Source: MGBC163016 sp964469815 (GTDB lineage: Bacteria > Actinomycetota > Coriobacteriia > Coriobacteriales > Eggerthellaceae). From it: DNA of 64,000 bases. Positions 11,701-19,500 of this stretch are shown here, in pieces; position 1 is the first letter of the stretch, and the number at the start of each line of letters is the position of its first letter. The translations under genes were made by a program, and so were the position numbers. The stretch covers positions 21,749-85,748 of the forward strand of contig CAYXZC010000001.1 of the NCBI GenBank assembly GCA_964469815.1, written 5' to 3'. A model generated the notes under the pieces. It did not search any database, was not told the DNA's origin, and saw only the letters and a list, made by a program, of their open reading frames with translations.

Positions 11701-11741
11701 GGAATGCTTCGGATCGATGATGGGATCTTGAGAGCCATCAT
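5712..11741 (-). CDS. giant BspA-type leucine-rich-repeat surface protein
   Basis: The 2009-residue protein begins with a short basic segment and one hydrophobic helix (about 17-37), a signal anchor or uncleaved signal. A Ser/Asp/Gly-rich low-complexity stretch follows (about 45-160), then a region without obvious family, and from about residue 385 to 1860 a long run of BspA/LRR_5 repeats of about 23 residues. The recurrent pattern is I-x-x-x-A-F-x-G-C-x-S-L-x-x-V, for example AFAGCASLTLVTLPESL. The tail (about 1915-2009) is very acidic. No LPXTG-type signal is seen, so attachment is probably by the N-terminal anchor. BspA-like repeats in other bacteria bind host proteins. ATGA overlap with the histidine kinase stop and a 20-base overlap with MoxR place it mid-operon. 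It may be a substrate of the MoxR system; that is inference. Confidence 0.85.
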   Translation of the reverse strand: MMALKIPSSIRSIPWTTVGVSTLFVAMIGVMVIAWQGGSLFGADFSWVNNSYAVEQAYDSTAFQVEEDSESDNSVTQEDTSDALSEDPSNPSEGYSGRESSLSGTVVPTDEEVVIGSGGDAQGGNPSQGQDPSGGGNDPGSFPGSDPGWIIPPDDPTWEPDRIGDPSRFEEVQNPYNDDIGAAARDVLVDVTIEGRGKVLVGQPMDVARSIRPYVDGHIEVRRSDTGRIDELPLNKVLLKEYSYTIPKAGDTETTVRLSYIDPSYGSRIVDVVCDVYDHMVTFDLPKEDGESAVRFFSGDELSVPSDIWEEVLAGLSTGSDGSLEQLFLGWISPDIPGALIVDKAAVPQGAQSVSMVAQPVLDLTTSGYSHLRIKAIGDKQTLVAITDVGTLGGSTLRIPDGVNEIGFDPGAKYPGIEAIEVPRTVRNVDVASVANAFPDLKEWSVSPDNPVYSTTMSGYLTRVVGSSGTGDPGSGSGSAGGTDRVSLESVPPAINISGGIDIEEAVVAFGKDAFISFGKDSPLYLNFESEEVRFEDWDSIPDHALISTPVNSPFDRAYCRYLSAVELHRPALQVIVPSWGLMRNGGSYEADGSGVVRFRQDDGRILLAYVPSCVSGSYDVPADISGIAATAFIDAPTLATMVLHDGMDLFEEHSLFGKGVSSIVVPEPDSISFDAGVAAFAPRSSYPDDLVIILQCEKNSEGHRRWLDELTSDWGSASQADDALVCLGDASGDIEADGETGSVYVRNGAELILCSVPSSVGRLDMKESATEVLASAFAGCDKLKVVQLPDSIKRVGKDAFAGCSSLEAVIYPDSVLEGGSLEDWKAHVGLVPTSGCASLQIVKPSSSFTSDGAAAVYERTSEGLELSYVVLDATGDLSLLPATVSIAPRAAFGRAGLASISNLSSVKEIGAEAFASCSSLRSVDGLMSVGRIGDRGFAGSGLSGALCIVGDNLVMGEEAFSGCRSLREVDVRGTVSTLGLRTFKDCDYLQKVDIGDPSTRIATTGTETFKGCSSLSSVEISGALKRIGTATFSDCESLTSVRFLDSCKTSLTNIEDDAFRNCVSLNGFSLSGLSVLESVGSRFMFVDSVSTSGKDMRASSSGLLTTRVTLPASLKSIGQSAFGNQTALQTVDISGSDSKLSVVGDGAFIGCSSLRQIDLGVSVSALVVENSAFEGCSSLQRATLPKTMTTVSERAFKDCSMLSSFVLRGSGSSAWAILGNEAFAGCALLNSMDLSSTKISLIGSSAFAGCASLTLVTLPESLTALGDRAFAGCSALATVSLLSVLPPSVGADTFEGCPIATMSVQVPQSQNDEVLSAYKQDPLWQAALEDASGSFDGSMITSTDPDMVVFDGASYRRTDNGLALVKVDATAVGASFIPMSQASIIEGGAFEGCSSLVSVKIPASIKRIEAAAFKGCSSLEILAFEADRPAAFGGSMFGADAPSPQFKLYVPSGSTNWYGSVAQLEKYRIVTGGASFAVQDDGLLFTSYNSSASAALEVLFKVPRSFTGSISLSAATDYIADGAAEGCTGIREVYLNGYCLTVGRRAFKGCTSLVHADLGPLESNNLTGLGESSFEGCSALKTLMTSGSSKVSTIPRTVTSFGSRVFKDCTSLTSVSLQGAVEKIPDGFLEGCTRLGYLTAGTNAIQSIRSFGDSCFAGCTSMTTAGASLSSFVNLRSIGSNAYAGCTNLSLVTFPATLTEIGAGAFSGCANIEAIAFNAASPISLDATGLDGALASTRVFVPLGTKSAWEQSFDQQPFVLDEVSATYRAISGNIYAETRYVSGTEGDLSFLATTKNASSSGTVSVYDRNLLQTKSVNAHALSGQSHVNVFNAGAHCEMIGDHAFDGAGSGSFTLNLSEGSVVPQIGSKIFGEAVPVDKKIRIEVQSSAAQESINALSPKLRDDYGMELQVESVDGETAYLMLVPAASNAALDTVPDTEEPMAGDASSSGSFEDGAVDDDSSDIASGDIDPADDTISENEGIAEKDEVAAVPESGIEDGDREIDDNQEE

Positions 11742-13483
11742 TCCACCCCCATTCCCGATGATGCCAATTCAGCGCGTATCTGCGCCTCCAACGTCTCATA
11801 GACGATAGGCTTGGAGATGTGCCCGTTCATCCCGGCCTTTCGGGATGCGCGCTTATCCTCTACATACGCATCGGCGGAAAGCGCAATGATGGGGATATTG
11901 ACCGCATCGGGATGATCCATCGAACGTATGGTGCGTGCGGCTTCCCTTCCATCCATATTGGGCATCTGGATATCCATGAGGATGATGTCGTAAGCGCCTT
12001 GGTCGCTGGCGGCGAAAAGATCGCAGGCCACTCGACCATCGGCTGCATGATCCACGCTTGCAGCGCCCATCTCCAAGAGCATCTCCTCTGCGATGCTCGC
12101 GTTCATCAGGTTGTCCTCCGCCAGAAGGATATGGCTTCCCGCCAGGCTGAACAGCTCCTCTGCCGCTTCTGCAGCTTGTTGATCGAGCACGTTCCCACCC
12201 TGCTGTTCGGCAATGTATTCAGCAATCTGCGCCTCATTCGCTATCGGAAGCCCCAGATACACCTCGAACACCGTTCCCTTGCCAAGCTCGGATTCGACCA
12301 CGATATAGCCGCCCATAAGGCGCACTATCTGATCCGAAATGGCCATTCCCAAGCCTGTGCCACCGAATTGGCGCGACGTGCTGGATGATTCCTGCGAGAA
12401 TGGGTCGAAGATCGTCTTCAGGAATTCCTTGTCCATTCCCTTGCCCGTATCGGAGACTCGTATGACGAAATGAAGCCTGTCCTCGGTCGATTGCACATGG
12501 AGCAAGCTTACGGTGATCTTTCCACCCGCTGGGGTGAACTTCTGCGCATTGGAGACAAGATTCGTGATCACCTGTGCCAGACGCAGCTCATCGCCCACCA
12601 CATATGGATCCTCGAGCGTATCGCCCTCGACAAGATATTCGATGCCCTTCGTCTTCGTTGATTCGGAGAACAGGCCTCGCTCTCGATCGAGCAGGTCATT
12701 CAAGCTGAAGCAACGATCCTCCAGCTCCATCTTGCCGTTTTCGATCTTGGAGATATCGAGCACATTATTGATGATGGAAAGCAGGTATTTGGTAAGGTCA
12801 TCGGCTTGATCCAAGTATTCGCGCGTTTGGTTCGGATCGTCTGCATGTATCTGCGCTAATGCGAGCGTTCCCATTATGCCGTTCATAGGAGTGCGGATCT
12901 CGTGGCTCATGTCCGATAGAAAACGCAGCTTTGCCTTTTCGCTTGCTTCTGCGTTTTGGGCTTTTTGCTCAAGAGCGACCAGTGTGCCATTGATCTCGGT
13001 GACATCGCGCATCTCCATGATCCAAAGACCCGTTGACGGATCCGGCCATACGCCGATGGAGCAGCGGCGCGTCTCTTCTGTAGCGGTGTTCTTCACATCG
13101 CATTGGATGTCGAGGATCGATGCACGATCCCATGTCTCGAAAGCCTCATTGAGATCGCGCCGGGTATCCTTGTCAAAGCAATTGCCGAGCGTGTATATAT
13201 CCCGAAGAAGCGCTTGACGAGGGATCCCCGTGATGTCCGTTACGGAGCCGGAAGCGGCTTTCAGGCATCTAAGCTTCGGATCCACTGCGAACATAGCAGC
13301 AAATGGAGCAGAATCGAACGCACGCAAAGTGCCGGACTTCGATGATGGAGACCCGGCGCGCTGGGGTTGCAGCCTCTTCGCTCGCTTCAGCACGGAAAGC
13401 GAAGCCGCCAGGATGCACAGAGCCACCGCTACGCATAAGGCAGCGCAAACGATGAGCGCGTTATCCTCCAGCAGTTCCAGCAT
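11738..13483 (-). CDS. hybrid sensor histidine kinase / response regulator
   Basis: This 581-residue protein has one N-terminal membrane helix (about 9-31), a PAS-like sensor region (about 55-165), a HisKA dimerisation domain with phospho-accepting His194 in DMSHEIRTPMNG, an HATPase domain with N-box NLVSNAQKF (308-316), G1 DTGKGMD (345-351) and G2 FGGTGLGMAIS, and a C-terminal receiver with phospho-acceptor Asp504 in LMDIQMPNMDG. There is no separate DNA-binding regulator next to it and no output domain, so phosphotransfer probably goes to a partner elsewhere. An AGGAGAGGG ribosome-binding site sits directly before the ATG. It lies 63 bases after the giant surface peptidase and overlaps the leucine-rich-repeat gene, suggesting that it senses or controls the surface block. 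Confidence 0.9.
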   Translation of the reverse strand: MLELLEDNALIVCAALCVAVALCILAASLSVLKRAKRLQPQRAGSPSSKSGTLRAFDSAPFAAMFAVDPKLRCLKAASGSVTDITGIPRQALLRDIYTLGNCFDKDTRRDLNEAFETWDRASILDIQCDVKNTATEETRRCSIGVWPDPSTGLWIMEMRDVTEINGTLVALEQKAQNAEASEKAKLRFLSDMSHEIRTPMNGIMGTLALAQIHADDPNQTREYLDQADDLTKYLLSIINNVLDISKIENGKMELEDRCFSLNDLLDRERGLFSESTKTKGIEYLVEGDTLEDPYVVGDELRLAQVITNLVSNAQKFTPAGGKITVSLLHVQSTEDRLHFVIRVSDTGKGMDKEFLKTIFDPFSQESSSTSRQFGGTGLGMAISDQIVRLMGGYIVVESELGKGTVFEVYLGLPIANEAQIAEYIAEQQGGNVLDQQAAEAAEELFSLAGSHILLAEDNLMNASIAEEMLLEMGAASVDHAADGRVACDLFAASDQGAYDIILMDIQMPNMDGREAARTIRSMDHPDAVNIPIIALSADAYVEDKRASRKAGMNGHISKPIVYETLEAQIRAELASSGMGVE

Positions 13484-13546
13484 CCCTCTCCTAGTCCTCG
13501 TTCCATCGGTGATATGCAGGAACGGGCATTCCCATGGATCGACCGT

Positions 13547-16500
13547 CTATGACGTTCGACGACGTGCGATCAAGATGGCGAGCGCCGCAAACGAAGCCAT
13601 CGCACCGGCGAACAGCAACAAGGACATGCTGTCATCGCCCGTCTTCGCAAGCTTAGGATCGCCATTCACATTGGTGTCATTCTTCGATCCCGAACCACCG
13701 GAGCCATCCGTTCCGGCTGCGCCTCCATTTCCTCCATTGCCGCCATTCTGCTGTGAATCACCACCATTGATCGGCGGCTGCTGCGGATCTGAAGGATCCG
13801 TCGGGTCGTCCGGATCGTTCGGATCGTTCGGATCAGACGGGTCAGGCGGGTTGATGGGTTGATCCGGATCCTCATCGATAGGAACTATCTCGAGCGTGTA
13901 AATCTTCGTCTGCGTAGGATCGGCATCATTGGTAAGCGTTATATCCCATATGTCGGATTCAGCGGATGCCTGCGTATCCCGCGCGGCAAAGAAGAAGGCA
14001 ACGAACTGCTGCGCGAACGTAGTGACCCTGCGCTCTGCCTTATAGCTTATCCCATCGGGAACCTCAAGGTCGAAATCCTCGGGCTTGGTCGGCATCTTAT
14101 CGCGTGGCATCTTGATCAGAGCGTATCCGCTTTCGTCCCATTCAACAGCTTGGGTTCCTGCTCCAACGAATGCCACCGATACGATATTCAGTTCCGGCTC
14201 ATCCGGATCGTCCGGTCCAGGACCGGGAGGCACAGGGTCGTTTTCCTTCCAAGCCGCATAGAGTATCTTCTCCCCCGAAGGTTCGGCCGTGCTTCCGGCA
14301 GGGATCATCCCCAAAGCCTCTCCTGTATGATCGGCATTTTCGAACCATCCGATGAAGGTGAATCCATCCTTGGAGACATTCCTTGCCGTAGGAAGGTCGA
14401 TATCGCCCGATTCGATCGTGAAGCTCGACGGAGCCACGAATCCTGAAGACCAGCTACCGCCATCAAGGTCGTAGGAGATGCGATACTCACGAAGAGACCA
14501 TTTCGCAAACAGGTAGATAGAACCCCTTACAAGCTCCACGCTCTCGATGGGATCCCCATTGTAGGAAGCATCTGCGTACCAACCCTCGAAATCATATCCC
14601 GTTCTTGAAACATCGTCAGCGCTCGGAAGGTCTACGGCATCGCCAACCTCTACGCCGTCCACCCCGAACTCGAATACCGTCTTGGGCTGGTTTGCAAAAG
14701 AACCACCTTGCAGATAGAACGACAGCACGCACGCTTCGCCCGCCCACGCAGCATAAAGGGTCTTATCACCGTATGATCCGGCGGGAAGTTCGGTCACTGG
14801 TGTATCCGACAGATCAGCGCTCTCGTGCCATCCGGCAAAGGTGTGATCGTCCCACTGCATGACATCTGCACCCGGAAGCAAGAAAGCGGCATCGCTCGTC
14901 TGATAGCTCTCGAAAGCAGACAGGTCGATGGTGTCAGGAGGAGTAGCGCCTATACCATCCATGCCCATGTTGTACGAGATCTCATACGTCTTGGGCTCCC
15001 ATTTCGCATAATAGTGCTTATCCCCACTCTGCCCGGCAGCGACCTCGGTTATCGCACTGCCGGCCAATTCCGCGTTGTCATACCAACCTAAGAACTCATA
15101 TCCCGGACGCTCATATAGAGGAAGGGTCACGGGAGTGCCATAGGTGTAAGAGGACACGCCTGTCTGTTCGAATCCAAGCGTTCCCCCGTTGCCTGAGAAA
15201 ACGATGGAATAGATGCCGAGATCCCATTTCGCGAAGTAGCGCTTATCGCCTCTGGCATCGACGGGGATGGAAGTGACGGGCAATCCCGCGAATGACGGAT
15301 CCTCGAACCAGCCCGCGAAGGTGTGTCCCTCATAGAACAGCTGATCGGCACCGGGGAGATTCGTCGCTAAGCCGCCTTCGTACGTGAACGTAGAATCCAC
15401 ACCTTCCACGAATTCGCCTTCACCAGGCTCCAATGTCACACTGAATACCGGACGATACCATTTGGCCACGAATCGCTTGTCTCCGATGTCGTCCGACCCG
15501 ATGGCAACTATCGGATCGCCTTCGAAGGAGGTGTTCTCGAACCAACCTCCGAATTCATAGCCTTCCTTCGCAGGGGTGGGAAGCTCGGCTCCTTGGCCGA
15601 AGGTGTATCGCGTTATGTTGTTGCCATGGACTATTCGCCCACCGTCCAGATCGAGCGTCACATCATATGTATTGGGAGTCCACCCCGCATAGAACGTGAG
15701 CGCATCGCTTTGACCCGCAGGGATCGTGGTCTGAGGATTGCCGACGAGCGATTCGTTGGCGTACCATCCGGTGAATGTGTATCCCCTACGAGACAGATCA
15801 TTGGTTCCGGGAAGGGCCATGGATTGTTCGTTGTTGTATGTTTCAGGGGCATCGAAGCCCTCTGCCCAAGTGCCACCCTTGGGATCGAGCGTCAGCGGGA
15901 ATGTGACGGCATCGGGATCATACGGATCGACAACGACCGTTGAAGGATACGATGCGAACGAGCTGTCGGTCGCAGCCAGACGCACCTCATAGGTTCCTGC
16001 GGGAACAGGCGTTGATGATGCAGCGATCGGGATCCATTCCGCAGCAGACGCATTGTCGACTCCGGTATCCTCGCTCGCACCGACATCAGCACCGGAATCC
16101 GCAACCGGCCTATACTCAAGATCAGGCATGAGACCCGGCCCCACCGTCAGCACATGGATAGCACCTGTGCCTGAAGAATTTGCACGGATGCCCTTGATGT
16201 TGCTCGCATACCCATTTTCCACACGCGGCGGCATCTCGACTGTCTTTATGAAGGCGTAACTCTTTCCTGAAAATCTTGATTCAAAGTACAAGCTCACAGA
16301 ACGCGTACCTTTGTATTCGGTCTCTGCGTTCTTGAAGCCTTCGTATTCTATGATCTCAGAAAGATCGAGACTGTTCTCATCCTCTGACATCATCCCAAAG
16401 GGCGTTGTGGCAGATGCATAGTTTGCGTTCTGCCAATCGCCCTTGTGTATGCCCGAACCAGGATAATCCCTAAGGCTTCTAAATGGCAGGTTATGCAGGC

Positions 16501-19500
16501 AAATGTACTTTGCTTTGTCGAAATCGCTTCCCGAACATATTAGTTTCTCGTTCTTATAATCAATCACTATGTCAAGGTCATATTGATCGAAAGCCGATTT
16601 ATCCCCTATGTAGCGCAACATGGGATAGCCAACCTGAATCGTAGGATCAAACTCCCAGACGTCGTCATTGAAGCCGAGACTCTGGTAAAGCTCAGAGTTG
16701 TAGCGCAGCATAGGAAACGTATAGAGGACATTTTGGAGCTCTTCGCTAATATGATGCAAGAACCCTAAGTCCGTTCGCGCATACTTGATGCCAGGCATCG
16801 CATCCCCGAAAAGCGACTTTCCAACCTCGATCGAAATATCCTCGTAGCAGTTCTCGAAAGCGGTCTCGGCCGGAGCGGTCATATTAGCCAAACGAGCAAC
16901 GTTGTTGTTGCACGGAGTCCCCAATCCGAAGCAGTTCGCGATCTTAGTGTTGTCGATATCGAATGCGCTCGGCTCTATATCGCCCAGAAGAACGCCATTG
17001 TTGTTGGAATTGGAAAGCGTCACATTCACCTTGGAGATGCACCGGTTAAGCGTTGCCGACTTCGTTATCGCCCCGGCAACACCACCGCAGCTCACGCCAT
17101 AGGTTCCAAGATTTCCCTGTACATATATATCTTCGAGCGAGCTCATGCACAAGCGACCCGATATGAATCCGCCATAGCAAACGTTGGAGGCACCTGAAGC
17201 ACCGACTTGCAGCACGCCGCCTGCCACTTGGATCCTGCTGAACTGCGATCCTCCATCACGCGTATCCTTTCCAGCAACGTCCGCAAATCCATCATCACCG
17301 GAAACGAAACCAACCTGAGATCTGCCACTGAGCAATACGTTGCTGAAGAAGATGTCGGAGAATTTCGACATATACGACCTTGATGCGATCAGCGAGACGA
17401 ACGACGCGCTGGTGGCATCCTGAAGATTCTTCGAGTCCTCTATGCTAAGTCCGCTGATCTCCGCATAGCACACACGACCGAACAACGATGCCCCGTCAAG
17501 CCCCGTGATGGTGTGCCCATTGCCGTTGAACACCTTGGGATCAGCCTGTGTTCCGCTCATTAACTGTGTGATCACAGAAGACTTCTTCGTGTCCGCAGTC
17601 GCATTCGCAGAAGACCATTCGCTAAGATCGAGATCGGCTCTTAGATGGAACTTGTTTATGCCGAGCGCAAGGTCGTCGTTAACACCAACGAGATCTTCAA
17701 CTGACCATATATTGCGCTCGAACCGTATGTAGTTTATGTTCTCCAGCTCGCAATTGACGATAGTGGGTGATATCGCATCGGAGGCAACACCTTCAAGCGT
17801 AAGGTCTTTGATGTATGCATGACGTGCTCCCTCAAAAAGACCGCCGAGCGGACTGTCCTTCACAGAGATCTTATGACCCTGCCCGTCGAACTTGCCGTAG
17901 AAGACTCCGGAAAGCAGCGCGCTTCCGGCTTCGAACTGAACACTGCTGGCATCGATATCGTTGTCGAGAACGTAATTTCCTTGTGGGTTATCCACGATCT
18001 TTAGCAAGTCGTTCAGCGTACTGATATGGGTGACTGGCTTCGGGTTCTCGTAGATCCCATAACGGAAATCATCGGTCACGCGTTTCATCATGTAGAACAT
18101 GCGAATGCGCAGAGAAGACATGGATCCCAAGTTGCGATCGTTCATGCTCGCATCGGATTTCAGAGCCACCTCGAACTTATCCACCAGATCATCGAAATCG
18201 GCATAGGCAAGGTTGTCCTTCTTGGCCTCGATACCGCTCCACGTTTTCATCTGCCATTCTTTATAAGAATCACAACCCGTGATCTGCTTGAGCTTCTGAA
18301 GATCATTGCCGCCAGCGCTTCCGTATGTTGCGAACGCGTCATATCCCTCGCGACCCATCATGCGATACATCATCACTTTGAAGGAACGGGAGTCAGGGTA
18401 GAAGGTGTTGGCATGCACGGGGAACCACCACACGCCACGGTTGTCCTCACTGACGTAGATCTGCCTCTGCCAGGTGATGCTTCCGCCATCGGGGATGCCT
18501 CCACGCAAGAACAACTGGTTGTCGTAGACCTCTTCGATGGTCTCGAACTTCTTCGAGCCGTCATTGAACACCGATTCATTCACTGGCATGGTGGCGGTGG
18601 TGCCGTCATAGCCATCAAGCACCTTACTTCTGGAACAAAGTATCGTGGTGTTGGTACCGGAATCCAAGGGGCTGGTGCCGTTCTGTCCGCTGAACCACAC
18701 CTGCGATGCTACGGCGTTCTGCTCGTCCTTGTCTAGCCGCAAGAACGCCTGAAGCGCAGCGTAATCCAGAACGTCCAGCGTCTCGTACACCTTCCCGTAG
18801 AAATCGTCCGACTGGTCTTTCCCGTAGATACGATCGCGGGTGTAATTAGACATTATGTCGGACGAGGTATTGTAGTCATAGCAAAGGTTGAGAATCGGCG
18901 ACAGCGACCCATGACCCTGGGTAAGAAGGCCGTCGGTGAAGTCCTCGTTGGAAGCACCGTCGCGGCGGTCGGCACCTAGGAAGACGTCGTTGTCAAGGGC
19001 GTGGGCGAACTCGTGCGACCAGTAATACGACCAACCGCATGAAAGGGACGTGTAGGCAAGGAAAAGGATACGCTTCTTGGTAGGAGTCGAATTGATCGTG
19101 GCAGCCGCTGCGCCTTGACCACCCGTGGTGTCGTACAGTTCACTCACATCGAAGAAGTTCTTCTGCCAGGGGTCCTCGGTGTAGTGCTTTCCCCACAACC
19201 CGTGGCTCTCGTAGAAGACATTCTGGGAGGTGCCATAGTCGTATCGGGAGGTCATGTTATCCAACGTCAGCACGATGGTGGTGTTCACGCGCTCCTTGCC
19301 CACGATGGTCGCCACAGTCGAAGAATACTTCGCAGCATGGGGGAAGATGTTATCCAACCTTGCCTTGAAGGATGCACGAAATGCGTCATTGAACTCGAAA
19401 TTAGCAGGAGCAGTATAGATATACGTGGAACCGCAGGCAAAGAGCATGGAAGTTGAGCCCATGTACATAGCACCTGGCTCCATGGTGAGCCAGATAGGAA

